A stretch of DNA of 64,000 nucleotides from Streptomyces roseicoloratus (GCF_004117935.1 NZ_SDOY01000140.1:62001-126000), one strand, 5' to 3'. Numbered from the stretch's first letter, positions 33,788 through 42,497 are shown. Numbers and translations are program-made. Notes: a model not told the origin generated them from the sequence alone.

Positions 33788-33847
33788 GCTCAGCTCGTCT
33801 CCGCCCGGCTCAGCTCCGCTCAGCTCGTCTCCGCCCCGCTCAGCTCC
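33788..33847. repeat. 30-bp tandem duplication across a stop codon
   Basis: Two copies of a 30-bp unit starting GCTCAGCTCGTCTCCGCCC (33788-33817 and 33818-33847, one base difference). The ABC transporter stop (33820-33822) lies in the right-hand copy, so the last residues are mirrored in the untranslated sequence. Confidence 0.8.
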
Positions 33848-35679
33848 GCCGGGGCGGGCGTGTCGGCGAGGAAGCCGCCCGACTGGTGCTGCCAGAGCTT
33901 CGCGTACGGGCCGTCGGCGAGGAGCAGTTCCTGGTGCGTGCCCTGTTCGACGACGCGGCCGCGGTCGAGGACGACCAGCCGGTCCATGCCGGCGACCGTG
34001 CTCAGGCGGTGCGCCACGACGAGGGCCGTGCGGCCCTCCATCAGCTTCCACAGCGCGTCCTGGACCAGGATCTCGCTCTCCGAGTCGAGCGCGCTGGTGG
34101 CCTCGTCGAGCAGCAGGATCGGCGCGTCGCGCAGGATCGCCCGGGCGAGCGCGACCCGCTGGCGCTGGCCGCCGGACAGTTTGACGCCCCGCTCGCCGAC
34201 CATCGTGTCGAAGCCGTCCGGCAGCGCGTCGGCGAACTCCGTGACGTGCGCGGCCTCCGCCGCGCGCCGGATCTCGTCCTCGGTGGCGTCCGGCCGGGCG
34301 AAGGCGATGTTGTCCCGCAGGGTGCGGTGGAACATGGCCGGTTCCTGCGGCACGTACGCGATCAGTCCGCGCAGGTCGGACTGGCTCATCCGGCTGATGT
34401 CCTGGCCGCCGACCAGGATGCGGCCGGAGTCGACGTCGGTCATCCGCAGCAGCAGCCGGGTGAGGGTGGTCTTGCCGCCGCCGGAGCGGCCGACGAGGCC
34501 GATCTTCGTGCCGTCGGGCACGTCGAGGTCGAGACCGTCGAACAGCGGCGCGGCACCGCTTCCGGCGCCGCCGTGCGTGAAGGTCACCTGCTCGAAGCGG
34601 ACGTGTCCGCTGCGGGAGCGCAGCGGCTCCGGGTGCTCCGGGTCGGTGACGACGGGCGGGGTGAGCAGCAGTTCGGTGAACTGGGCCGCCTCGGTCATCG
34701 AGCTCTCGATCCGGCGGTAGATCTGGTTGAACTCGAACATGATCCGGGTGGCGTTGGAGTAGTACGTGAAGGCCACGATGACCGCTTCGACGCCGTGCTG
34801 TCCGGCGCCGAGCAGCAGGGCGACGACCAGGCCGAGGACGTTCGTCAGTACGGACATCGGCGCGACGACGGTGTCGATGCGCAGGTTGCCGTAGTCCCAG
34901 GAGCGCAGGGTGAGCCGTCGTGACTCGGCGACGCGGGACCGGTGTTCGGCGGCCTCGCGCTCCTCGGCCGCGAAGGCCCGGACGGTGTCCATGTTCATCA
35001 GGCTGTCGGCGACGTGCCCGGACACCCGGGCGATGGCCTCCTCGCGCCGGGCGACGAGCTTCTGGCGGCGCCGGATCAGCGGGACGACGCAGAGGGCGGT
35101 GAGCGCGATCATCAGGAGCAGCCCGGCCACGAGCAGCGGCTCGTACTGCCACAGCACGACCGAGGCGAAGAGCAGCGGCACGAAGCTGCCCATGACGTTG
35201 AAGGTGAGCGTGTCGACGAACTCCTCGAAGCGGGAGGCGAAGCTCAGCACCCGCTTGGTGAGCGAGCCGGCGAAGTTGTCGTGGAAGAACGCGGCGTCCT
35301 TGGCGAAGAGTTCGTCCATGCCGACGACGTAGAGCCGCTCGATGCCGAGGGCGTCGAGGCGGTTCAGACAGTGCAGCCCGACCCGCCAGAGTGCCTCGGA
35401 GAGGAGGAGGACGGCGGCGAAGCCGAGGACGTACGGCAGCATGGCGCCGAGGCCGGTGGCGCCGCCGGGTCCGTCGGTGTCTCCGCCGGCGATGCGGCCG
35501 ACGAGTTTGGCGACGATCAGGGGCGCGATGTAGGCGATGCCGATGTTGCCCAGCGCGGGGAGCAGGAGCGCGGGGACGGTCATGCGGCGGAGTCGGGCGA
35601 GTTCTCTTCCGTAGTAGCGCAGTGCGAGGAGGACCGGGCCTCGGCCCGGTGGACGTTCGGCTGATTCAGGCGAATCCAT
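33820..35679 (-). CDS. ABC transporter, fused membrane and ATPase domains (exporter type)
   Basis: A 619-residue half-transporter: residues about 20-330 are the six-helix exporter membrane domain, and the C-terminal third is the ATPase with Walker A VGRSGGGKTTLTRLL, signature LSGGQRQRVALARAI, Walker B ILLLDEATSALD and the H-loop VVAHRLST. It would act as a homodimer to export a lipid, peptide or drug. I trimmed the start to ATG 35679, with AGGG 6 nt upstream; further starts lie at 35700 and 35703. It is divergent from an iron-box-controlled gene, which raises the possibility of a siderophore- or heme-related export role, but nothing in the protein itself shows this. Confidence 0.9.
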   Translation of the reverse strand: MDSPESAERPPGRGPVLLALRYYGRELARLRRMTVPALLLPALGNIGIAYIAPLIVAKLVGRIAGGDTDGPGGATGLGAMLPYVLGFAAVLLLSEALWRVGLHCLNRLDALGIERLYVVGMDELFAKDAAFFHDNFAGSLTKRVLSFASRFEEFVDTLTFNVMGSFVPLLFASVVLWQYEPLLVAGLLLMIALTALCVVPLIRRRQKLVARREEAIARVSGHVADSLMNMDTVRAFAAEEREAAEHRSRVAESRRLTLRSWDYGNLRIDTVVAPMSVLTNVLGLVVALLLGAGQHGVEAVIVAFTYYSNATRIMFEFNQIYRRIESSMTEAAQFTELLLTPPVVTDPEHPEPLRSRSGHVRFEQVTFTHGGAGSGAAPLFDGLDLDVPDGTKIGLVGRSGGGKTTLTRLLLRMTDVDSGRILVGGQDISRMSQSDLRGLIAYVPQEPAMFHRTLRDNIAFARPDATEDEIRRAAEAAHVTEFADALPDGFDTMVGERGVKLSGGQRQRVALARAILRDAPILLLDEATSALDSESEILVQDALWKLMEGRTALVVAHRLSTVAGMDRLVVLDRGRVVEQGTHQELLLADGPYAKLWQHQSGGFLADTPAPAELSGAETS

Positions 35680-35838
35680 TGCAACCCTGCTTTGTCGGAC
35701 CATCAGGGACAAGAGCGCAGTGTCCCGTGACGGACCCTCAGCCGTCCAAGCCTTTTCCGGCGGACCGGGGCGCGGGTGTGCGGGCGGCGGGCGTCCGCGC
35801 CGGGCCGACGCGCGGGCTGACACCCGGACGGAATTGAG

Positions 35839-35857
35839 TTAGGTTAGGCATACCTAA
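35839..35857. promoter_or_regulatory. Iron box (DmdR/IdeR operator)
   Basis: TTAGGTTAGGCATACCTAA closely matches the actinobacterial iron-regulator consensus TTAGGTTAGGCTAACCTAA. It lies 43 bp before the DUF2470 gene and about 160 bp from the divergent ABC transporter start. Confidence 0.9.
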
Positions 35858-35899
35858 GTAGACGTCCGAGCGTCTACGGCATCCGCCGGGAGAACACGC

Positions 35900-36595
35900 A
35901 TGCATCCGCACACCGCCCGCTCCACCCACCCGACACCCGCCGAGCGGCTCCGTTCGATCATCGCGTCCGCGCACTCCATGACCGTGATGACCGACGGCCG
36001 GTACGAGGAGGTCCACAGCCTCGACGGAACGGGCCCGATGGGCCGCGTCCACCTCCACGACCCCGGTACCGGCCACGGCGACGCGGCGCGCATCCCCATC
36101 CGGATGGAGCTCACGGACGTCTCGCCGGTCCCCGTACGCGACCGGGTGCGCGCCCGGGTGACGCTCTCGGGCCTGGTGGCGGCACCGTACGACGCCGACT
36201 CCGGGGAGAGCACCTGCGTGGAGTTCGGCCAGGCGGTGCTCCAGGACGCCCGCGGCCGGACGTACGTGACGCTGGAACAGATCCAGGCCGCGGAGGTCGA
36301 CCCGCTGGCCGACTGCGAGGCCGGCATGCTCCACCACCTGGTCTCCGGTCACCCCGAGCTCGTCACCCTGCTGCTCCGGCTGGTCCCGCCGGCCGCCCGG
36401 CGCGGCCTCGTGCGGACGCTGCCGCTCGCCCTCGACCGCTACGGCCTCACCCTGCGCCTCGAGTACGCCGCCGGGCAGCGCGACGTCCGGCTGCCGTTCC
36501 CGACCCCGCTCGCCGAGGTCGACCAGGCCGGCCTCCAGATCCACGCCCTCCTCGCCGCCGCCCGCCGCTCCTCCCACACCCGCCTGCCCGCCTGA
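35900..36595 (+). CDS. DUF2470 domain protein, iron-regulated
   Basis: A 231-residue protein. The N-terminal part (TPAERLRSIIASAHSMTVMT) and a split-barrel-like middle resemble pyridoxamine-phosphate-oxidase-fold heme-utilisation proteins, and residues about 120-225 (EVDPLADCEAGMLHHLVSGHPEL) are a DUF2470 domain as found at the C-terminus of HugZ-like heme oxygenases. A iron box stands directly upstream, so it should be repressed by iron-loaded DmdR and made under iron limitation. A role in heme binding or breakdown is likely; enzymatic activity is not evident from the sequence. A GGAGAA precedes ATG 35900. Confidence 0.8.
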   Translation: MHPHTARSTHPTPAERLRSIIASAHSMTVMTDGRYEEVHSLDGTGPMGRVHLHDPGTGHGDAARIPIRMELTDVSPVPVRDRVRARVTLSGLVAAPYDADSGESTCVEFGQAVLQDARGRTYVTLEQIQAAEVDPLADCEAGMLHHLVSGHPELVTLLLRLVPPAARRGLVRTLPLALDRYGLTLRLEYAAGQRDVRLPFPTPLAEVDQAGLQIHALLAAARRSSHTRLPA

Positions 36596-36668
36596 GCGGC
36601 CCCGGGCGCGCGGGCCCGCCGGGCGGCGTCCCCGTGCGGGCCGGCGCGGGGCCGCGCATGCTCGAAGC

Positions 36669-38048
36669 ATGTCCGAGGTCACGACCACCGACCTGTACGA
36701 GGTCACGATGGCGCTCTCGTACCTGCGCGAGGACATGCGGGCCCCGGCCACGTTCAGCCTCTTCGTGCGCGAGCTGCCGCCAGGACGCGGCTACCTCGTC
36801 GCCGCCGGGCTCGAGCCGGCCCTCGACCTGCTGGCCCGGTTCCGCCTGGGCCGCGCCGACCTGCAGGAGTTCGCCGACGTGCTGCGGCGGCCCGTCGAGG
36901 ACCTCGAACCGCTGCGCGGCCTCTCCTTCGACGGAGAGGTCCGGGCGGTTCCCGAGGGACGCCTCGTGTTCGCCGGGGAGCCGCTCCTGGAGGTCACCGC
37001 GCCGCTGCCGCAGGCCCAGCTCGTCGAGACGTACCTGCTGTCGCTGGTCTGCCACCAGACCGCGGTGGCCTCCAAGGCCGCCCGATGCGTCCTGGCGAGC
37101 GGCGGACGGCCGGTCGTCGACTTCTCCCTGCGCCGGTCGCACGGACCCGAGGCGGGCACGCGGACGGCGCGCGTGGGCGCGCTCGTCGGCTTCGCCGGGA
37201 CCAGCAACGTCGCCGCGGCCCGCCGCTACGGCATCCCGGCCGCCGGCACCATGGCCCACTCGTACGTCGAGGCCTTCCCCTCCGAGGAAGCCGCGTTCCG
37301 GGCCTTCGCCCGGACCCACCCCGGCCCGGTGACCTTCCTGGTGGACACGTACGACACCGAGCGCGGCGTGGCCACGGCGGCGCGGGTCCTGAAGGACCTC
37401 GGACTCGGCCCCGGCTGCGGGATCCGCCTCGACAGCGGTGACCTGGGCGCGCTGGCCCGGCGGGCCCGCGCCCTGCTCGACGCGGCGGGGCTCGCGGAGG
37501 TACGGATCATCGCGAGCGGCGGCCTGGACGAGTACGCCGTCGACCGGCTGGTGCGGGAGGGGGCGCCGATCGACGCGTACGCCGTGGGGACGAAGGTCGG
37601 CACGGCCGCGGACGCCCCGTACCTGGACGCCGCCTACAAGCTGGTCGAGTACGACGGCCGGCCGGTCATGAAGCTGTCGGCCGCGAAGGTGACCGCGCCG
37701 GGCCCCAAGCAGGTCTTCCGCGGCCCCGGGCTGCGCGACGTCATCGGCCTCGCCAACGAGGAGCCGCCCCCGGGTACGGAACCGCTGCTCAGGACGGTGA
37801 TGCGCGGCGGGCTGCGGACGGAACCGCCGGACACCCCGGCGGCCGCCCGCGCCCGCTTCGAGGCCGACGCCGCCGCGCTCCCCGAGGAGGCCCGGCGGGT
37901 GACGGACCCGGTGGCGCCGGTGCCGTCGGCGTCGACCAGGCTGACGGTCCTGACGACGGTCGTGCGCCACCGGATCGAGGGACGCACCGGCGCCGGCGGG
38001 CGGAGGGACGACGGTGGGGCGGACGGGACACGGGCGGGCCTGGACTGA
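36669..38048 (+). CDS. pncB: Nicotinate phosphoribosyltransferase
   Basis: A 459-residue enzyme of the NAPRTase family. Recognisable are the N-terminal TTDLYEVTMALSYL, the phosphoribosyl-diphosphate region VDFSLRRSHGPEAG, GFAGTSNVAAA and MAHSYVEAFPSEEAAF, and the later GIRLDSGDLGALARRAR and AVGTKVGTAADAP. It converts nicotinate and PRPP to nicotinate mononucleotide in NAD salvage. It stands alone between the iron-regulated gene and a convergent FUSC gene. The C-terminal 25 residues are low-complexity. No strong ribosome site precedes ATG 36669, but the family start fits. Confidence 0.93.
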   Translation: MSEVTTTDLYEVTMALSYLREDMRAPATFSLFVRELPPGRGYLVAAGLEPALDLLARFRLGRADLQEFADVLRRPVEDLEPLRGLSFDGEVRAVPEGRLVFAGEPLLEVTAPLPQAQLVETYLLSLVCHQTAVASKAARCVLASGGRPVVDFSLRRSHGPEAGTRTARVGALVGFAGTSNVAAARRYGIPAAGTMAHSYVEAFPSEEAAFRAFARTHPGPVTFLVDTYDTERGVATAARVLKDLGLGPGCGIRLDSGDLGALARRARALLDAAGLAEVRIIASGGLDEYAVDRLVREGAPIDAYAVGTKVGTAADAPYLDAAYKLVEYDGRPVMKLSAAKVTAPGPKQVFRGPGLRDVIGLANEEPPPGTEPLLRTVMRGGLRTEPPDTPAAARARFEADAAALPEEARRVTDPVAPVPSASTRLTVLTTVVRHRIEGRTGAGGRRDDGGADGTRAGLD

Positions 38049-38157
38049 GACCCGGTTCCGGGCGATCGCGGGGGCGGCGGTGAGGAATGGCTCCCGGCGG
38101 CGGCCCCAGGCGGGCCTTCTGCGGCGGCGCCGAGGCGCGCTCTTGCGGCGGGTTCGC

Positions 38158-38173
38158 GCCGCCGCGCGGCGGC
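38158..38173. terminator. Palindrome between convergent pncB and FUSC genes
   Basis: GCCGCCGCGCGGCGGC is a perfect 16-bp palindrome next to another short inverted repeat (GCGGCG/CGCCGC, from 38145). It may serve as a bidirectional terminator; the lack of a loop makes this uncertain. Confidence 0.3.
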
Positions 38174-38230
38174 AGGCGGGTTCCCCGGCCGGTGGCCACG
38201 GATACCGCGGCCCGGCGGCCGCGCGGCGTT

Positions 38231-39457
38231 TCAGGCGCGGCCGGGGCGGCCGAGGCGGTAGCGGGAGGTGAGACGGCGGCGGCGTTCGCGGCTTGCCCGG
38301 GTGTGCCGGTCGAGTTCCTCCATCAGGCGTCGGCCGCGGTGCTCGGGGTCGAGTTCGTCCAGGACGCGGTCGATCTCGGCGAGCATCGCTCCGTACAGCT
38401 GCCAGTGGCCCGGCTCGCGCAGCGCGGAGGCGAGGAGGAGGCGGGCGGCGCGGTCGCGGCAGGTGCGGGCGGCGCGGAGCTCGCCCGCGAGCCGGGTCTC
38501 GGCCGGTTCGGCGGCCTCGCTGCCGGAGGCGGTGACGAGGACGGCGTAGCTGACGAAGGCGTCGGCGGTGTGCTGTGCCGTCTCCTGCACGGCGAGGGCG
38601 GTCGGTCCGGGCAGCAGCTCCTGGCCGGACCGCTGCTTCGCCAGGTCGGTGAGGGTGCGGGTGAGGACCCGCAGCACGACGGCGCAGATCTCCAGCGTGT
38701 CGAGGCCGGTGCGCAGCACGATGCGGTGCAGCAGGCCCTCCTTGACGCGCGGATTGAGCCGCAGGCTGTCCTCGGCGGTGCGCAGCGCGGCGTCCACCTC
38801 GGCCACGTCGTTGTCGAGCCGCCGTGCCTCGTGCAGCCGGGCCGCGGCGCGCCCGACGTGGGGTGCGCCGCCGAACTCCTCGGCCGCCTCCAGCAGGAGC
38901 CTGCGCATCCTCCGGGCCAGGTCCTCGATGGAGTCGCCCGCGGTCTCCACCCACACGGGCGGGGCGAGGACCAGGTTGAACAGCATGCCGACGACGGCAC
39001 CGATCAGCGTCTCCAGGACCCGGTCCCAGGCGGTGTCGGCGACCTGGGTGACGCCGAGCACCAGCATCGCGCTGATGGCGACCTCCGGGATGAACTCCTC
39101 GACCCGCACCAGCCGCCCCACGAGGAGGGACGCCAGGATGACGAGCGCGAGGCTCCACCAGGAGAGTCCGACGAGCACGCTGAACGCGATGGCGATGAGC
39201 ACGCCCACGACGACGGAGTTCACCCGGCGCAGGCTCGTGGTGAGCGTGGAGTACAGCGTGACCTGGACGACCAGCAGCGCCGTCAGCGGCGCGGTGAGCG
39301 GCGCCGGCTCGCTGCTGAGCTGGAGCGCCACGACGTACGACAGCGTCGCCGCCGCCGTCGACCGCACCGTCTGCACGGTGAACGGGTCGCGCCGCAGCCG
39401 TTCCAGCCGGTTCCTGGCCGCTTCCCGCCGGGCGCCCCACCTGCTGCGTCGCGTCAC
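38231..39457 (-). CDS. FUSC family membrane protein (aromatic acid exporter-like)
   Basis: A 408-residue protein with six membrane segments in its first half (ALTAPLTALLVVQVTLY, VVVGVLIAIAFSVLVGLSWW, TLIGAVVGMLFNLVLAPPVW) and a long helical cytosolic domain in the second. This is the layout of FUSC/ArAE proteins related to fusaric acid and aromatic carboxylate efflux. I set the start at GTG 39457, behind GAGGAAC; the longer open frame upstream has no ribosome site and odd composition. The substrate is unknown. Confidence 0.85.
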   Translation of the reverse strand: MTRRSRWGARREAARNRLERLRRDPFTVQTVRSTAAATLSYVVALQLSSEPAPLTAPLTALLVVQVTLYSTLTTSLRRVNSVVVGVLIAIAFSVLVGLSWWSLALVILASLLVGRLVRVEEFIPEVAISAMLVLGVTQVADTAWDRVLETLIGAVVGMLFNLVLAPPVWVETAGDSIEDLARRMRRLLLEAAEEFGGAPHVGRAAARLHEARRLDNDVAEVDAALRTAEDSLRLNPRVKEGLLHRIVLRTGLDTLEICAVVLRVLTRTLTDLAKQRSGQELLPGPTALAVQETAQHTADAFVSYAVLVTASGSEAAEPAETRLAGELRAARTCRDRAARLLLASALREPGHWQLYGAMLAEIDRVLDELDPEHRGRRLMEELDRHTRASRERRRRLTSRYRLGRPGRA

Positions 39458-39684
39458 GTGTTCCTCGCCTCGCTCCCGGTCACCGGCCACCGGCCCGCCC
39501 GGACCTGCCGTCCGGCTCGACCGTGCCACCCCGGCCGCGCCGGGGCACGCCCGGCACGCCGTGCGCGCGGTCGCCCGAGACCGTGCCTTCGCGGATCCGG
39601 GGCTGACCTTCGCGGCCCGTGGCCGTAGCGTGGAAGGGTCGGATTCCCGCACACCGGGGTGATCAAGCAAGGCGGTCTGGCTCC

Positions 39685-40509
39685 ATGACCCGTTCCCGTC
39701 GTACCCGTACGGGCGTCGCCGCGGCCCTCGCGGCTGCGGTTCTCGGCGCGGGGGCGGGCGCGCTGACGGGCTGCACGCCGACGGACCTCGCGGGGCCGGG
39801 TTCCGGGCCGGGGTCGTCCGTCACACCGCCCGCGACGGCGCCGGCGGCTCCGCCCGTGGCCGTGACGCCCGTGGTGCCTCCCTCGCCGCCGGGGCCGGTG
39901 AGCCCCGCGACCGCCCCGGCGGCGTCGACTCCGCCGGCCTCCGTGGCGCGCCCGGCGCCGCCCGCACCCCCGGCTCCCTCGGAGACCGCGGTGCGGCCGC
40001 CCGTCGCCGAGCTGGACATACCGTCGATAGGGGTCGACGACCTGCGGGTCGTCCCGTACGAGGGCACGACCGACGACCGCCCCGGCACCCGGATACAGGA
40101 CCGCGGCATCGCGGCCAGCCCGTACGGGAAGCGGGGCGGGGTGGGTCCGGGAGACGTCGGGAACTACCTGGTGACGGCGCACCGCCTGTCCGCGGGGGGA
40201 CCGCTGCGCGAGCTGCCCGACGTCGACGTGGGCGACAAGGTGCTCGTGACGGCCGAGGGCCGGGTCTACGAGTACCGCATCACCGACACCCGCTCGACCT
40301 CCTTCCGCTCGGCCCGCTCCCTGGCCGAGCAGCGTGCCCCGGTGCCGGGTTCTCCCGGCGAGCGCCCCACCCAGGCCATGATCACGCTCTCCACCTGCGC
40401 GACGCCGGAGGACGACGCCGCAGGCAACACCTGGCGCGACGCCCAGGGCAATCCCGAGCACCGGATCGACAAGGTCGGCGTCCTGGTCTCGGTCCGGCCG
40501 GGCCCGTAG
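39685..40509 (+). CDS. Class E/F sortase lipoprotein
   Basis: A 274-residue sortase. The N-terminus ends in a lipobox (ALTGC, Cys30), followed by 80 residues of Pro/Ala-rich linker. The catalytic domain starts near AELDIPSIGVDDLRV; His is in LVTAHRLSAGG, the nucleophile Cys in ITLSTCATPED and the Arg in PEHRIDKVGV. Sortases of this kind attach or process surface proteins at the membrane. No sorting-signal substrate gene is next to it, so its client must be elsewhere. Class assignment is approximate. Confidence 0.88.
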   Translation: MTRSRRTRTGVAAALAAAVLGAGAGALTGCTPTDLAGPGSGPGSSVTPPATAPAAPPVAVTPVVPPSPPGPVSPATAPAASTPPASVARPAPPAPPAPSETAVRPPVAELDIPSIGVDDLRVVPYEGTTDDRPGTRIQDRGIAASPYGKRGGVGPGDVGNYLVTAHRLSAGGPLRELPDVDVGDKVLVTAEGRVYEYRITDTRSTSFRSARSLAEQRAPVPGSPGERPTQAMITLSTCATPEDDAAGNTWRDAQGNPEHRIDKVGVLVSVRPGP

Positions 40510-40634
40510 CGCGCCTGCGGTCCGGGCGCGTGCGGCGCGCGCCGCCGGGACCCTCGCGCGGGTGCGGCGGGCGCATCAATCCCGGTGGACGGGGCAACCG
40601 CGGTGGAGAACCCGCTTCCGAGAGGAGTCTCGTG

Positions 40635-40829
40635 ATGGCCATGCGCAAGGGCTCGGTCCAGAAGGGCAAGGGCAAGATCAAGGAAACCGCCGGCAAGGCG
40701 ACGGGCAACGAGCGGATGGAGATGGAGGGCAAGGCCGAGAAGATGGAGGGCAAGGCCCGCGAGGGCGCGGAGTCGGCGCGTGACACCGCCCGGAAGGCCC
40801 GGGACGCGATGAAGCGCCGTACGTCCTAG
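40635..40829 (+). CDS. CsbD family stress protein
   Basis: A 64-residue, highly charged, Lys/Glu/Ala-rich protein typical of CsbD: KGSVQKGKGKIKETAGKATG, then repeated EGKAEKMEGKARE. It is expected to be largely helical and soluble; CsbD genes are general-stress-sigma controlled in Bacillus and abundant in actinomycetes, but the molecular role is not known. ATG 40635 follows GAGAGGAG at good spacing; an in-frame GTG directly before it is possible. Confidence 0.88.
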   Translation: MAMRKGSVQKGKGKIKETAGKATGNERMEMEGKAEKMEGKAREGAESARDTARKARDAMKRRTS

Positions 40830-40852
40830 CCGCCGCCCTCGGCGTGATGCCA

Positions 40853-40886
40853 CCCCAGGCCGTGTCCTCCGGGACGCGGCCTGGGG
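40853..40886. terminator. Bidirectional terminator between csbD and the amidinotransferase gene
   Basis: CCCCAGGCCGTGTCC (40853-40867) pairs with 40872-40886 over 15 positions with a single G-T wobble and a 4-nt loop. It serves the plus-strand csbD gene and the convergent amidinotransferase gene, and marks the left edge of the biosynthetic cluster. Confidence 0.8.
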
Positions 40887-40965
40887 CCGTCCGGCGGTCG
40901 GGCCCGGACCGCCCCCGGGCCGTCTCCACCGGATCCGGGCCGGGTCCGCGATCCGGAGGAATCGG

Positions 40966-42009
40966 CTAACGGTACGTCGCGAGCTCGCCCTTGCGGCGGA
41001 CGTCGAGCGTCACGCAGTGGAAGCCGCCGCCGAGCGTCCTGGAGTGGGTCAGCTGCGCCGGGATCACTTCCACGGCGTGCCGCTCGAGCTCCTTGATCAG
41101 ACCGGTCTGGCGCTTGTCCACGATCGCCTTGCCGGGCGCGACCACCAGGAAGTTCATCCCGATCCACACGGAGGACTTCGGGTGGTCTCCGACGAAGCCG
41201 GTGTCCACGAGTTCCGGGCAGACGATCCGGTCCCAGCCCCGCAGGAACTCGGGCATGTTGTCGTCGTTGACGCGGGACGGGTTCACCAGGACCAGGCCGG
41301 GCCGCAGCGGAACGATCGTCGAGTCGATGTGGGTGGAGGTGTACAGGCCCTCGCAGGCGTGCACCGTGTACGTGTCGCCGAGCGCCGCCTGCAGCCAGCG
41401 CGCGCCCATCTTGTTGCCGCTGTCGGAGACCTGGTAGAGTAGGTCGGTGCCGAACCTGAGGACGTTCGCCGCGTCGAAGACCGGCTCCAGGTCCCGCAGC
41501 CGCTCTCCGGGCGGTGCGGTCGGCTCGTACAGGTCGTCGGTCAGCCGGGGCTTGGGCGCCGACAGCCAGCGGGCGCCGCTCTCCAGGTACTCGATGAAGA
41601 GGTCCTTGTAGGCGAAGCCTTCGAGGAAGCGGGAGCGCAGCACCATCGGTGACTCGATGAGCGAGGTGCCGACCGTGAGGAAGCCGTCCCGGGGGCAGTA
41701 GTCGTAGAAGCCGTCGGTGCTCCAGTCGGGGGTCGAGACGGTCGACTTGTGGTCCCGGCCGCCGGGCCGGCGCACCTTCACGCCGAGGCCGGTGAGGATG
41801 TCCACCAGCTCGTCGAGCTCGGCCTCGGTCCGCTCGACGACATGGCCCGGATAGGGGCCGGAGGGGATCCGCTGCGGGTCGTCCGCCTTCTCCGGGTACT
41901 CGACGGCGACCAGGCTCCGGTCCGGGACCGGCACCCGTGCGCCTGCCATGGTCCCGACCACGATCTCTTCGAGCGGATCCCATTCGGTGTGCACGTCGAC
42001 GAGGCTCAT
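40966..42009 (-). CDS. Amidinotransferase (StrB1/AGAT-like)
   Basis: A 347-residue amidinotransferase, equal in length to StrB1 of the streptomycin pathway. It starts MSLVDVHTEWDPLEEIVVGT; the catalytic Cys is Cys332 in GGGFHCVTLD, and the Asp/His parts of the active site lie in the CEGLYTSTHIDSTIVPL region. It transfers the amidino group of arginine to an amine of an acceptor and so installs a guanidine. ATG 42009 follows AGAGGAAAG. It lies at the edge of the cluster, divergent from the LuxR-type regulator, and would guanidinylate the diamino acid made by the carrier-protein genes. The acceptor is inferred, not seen. Confidence 0.9.
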   Translation of the reverse strand: MSLVDVHTEWDPLEEIVVGTMAGARVPVPDRSLVAVEYPEKADDPQRIPSGPYPGHVVERTEAELDELVDILTGLGVKVRRPGGRDHKSTVSTPDWSTDGFYDYCPRDGFLTVGTSLIESPMVLRSRFLEGFAYKDLFIEYLESGARWLSAPKPRLTDDLYEPTAPPGERLRDLEPVFDAANVLRFGTDLLYQVSDSGNKMGARWLQAALGDTYTVHACEGLYTSTHIDSTIVPLRPGLVLVNPSRVNDDNMPEFLRGWDRIVCPELVDTGFVGDHPKSSVWIGMNFLVVAPGKAIVDKRQTGLIKELERHAVEVIPAQLTHSRTLGGGFHCVTLDVRRKGELATYR

Positions 42010-42072
42010 CGGGGGGTCTTTCCTCTCTTCGGAGGTCAGGGCGAGCCGACTCAAACACGCTGCGGTCGAGGC

Positions 42073-42131
42073 GGTCAACATGCCAAGGTCATATTGGTCA
42101 AGTGTGGCGCTGTGCAGGGAAGTTGACCTTG
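42073..42131. repeat. GGTCAA/TTGACC motif cluster
   Basis: GGTCAA at 42073-42078 and 42096-42101 (23 bp apart), TTGACC at 42123-42128, and CAAGGTCA (42084-42091) facing TGACCTTG (42124-42131). These lie 60-120 bp upstream of the amidinotransferase start and may be both promoter elements and a regulator site. Confidence 0.5.
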
Positions 42132-42164
42132 TGGAGACCTGTGGGTGACGGCCGGAAGGGGCTG

Positions 42165-42195
42165 CTTGACACTCGATCAAGGCGTGGATTAGAAC
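42165..42195 (+). promoter_or_regulatory. Promoter of the response-regulator gene with overlapping inverted repeat
   Basis: TTGACA (42166-42171) and TAGAAC (42190-42195) are 18 nt apart. CTTGA-N7-TCAAG (42165-42181) overlaps the -35 element, a suitable operator. Transcription would begin near 42202, leaving a leader of about 295 nt. Confidence 0.6.
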
Positions 42196-42497
42196 CTCAT
42201 GGGCCCGCTCCACAACTCCAGAGAACCGCAGCTGCCCATGGCTCCATGGGCACGATCCGTCGCAGGAACAGAGCCGTCCGATCCGACTCAGCTTTGGCGC
42301 GTTCACGACCCACGTCCGTGTCGCCCCGTCCCCGGTGTGGACACCGGAGCGGCCGCCCGCGCAGGCTGGAGACGAACCAGCCTCGCGGTCCGTACCAGGA
42401 GGCGACGAGGTGCACGACAACGCTGTCCGACACCGCCTGAGATCCAGGCACAGGGCAGCCGACAGACTTCCACCTACACCCCCACCAAGGCGGAAAA

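Larger units (their letters stand above)
42010..42497. other. Regulatory region between the amidinotransferase and response-regulator genes
   Basis: 488 bp, clearly less GC-rich than its surroundings. It holds repeated GGTCAA/TTGACC motifs (42073-42131), an inverted repeat overlapping a good plus-strand promoter (42165-42195), and then about 300 bp of leader before the regulator GTG. An open frame of 100 codons fills the leader but has poor Streptomyces codon use and I do not call it a gene. Confidence 0.6.

Noticed and set aside
32009-35152. Very long open frame antisense to or overlapping the aminotransferase and ABC transporter genes
   Set aside because: Arg/Pro-rich shadow of the true genes, common at this GC content; no domain is readable in that frame.
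38049-38230. A possible small gene between pncB and FUSC
   Set aside because: All frames are Arg/Gly/Ala-rich without a ribosome site; convergent ends and palindromes point to a terminator region.
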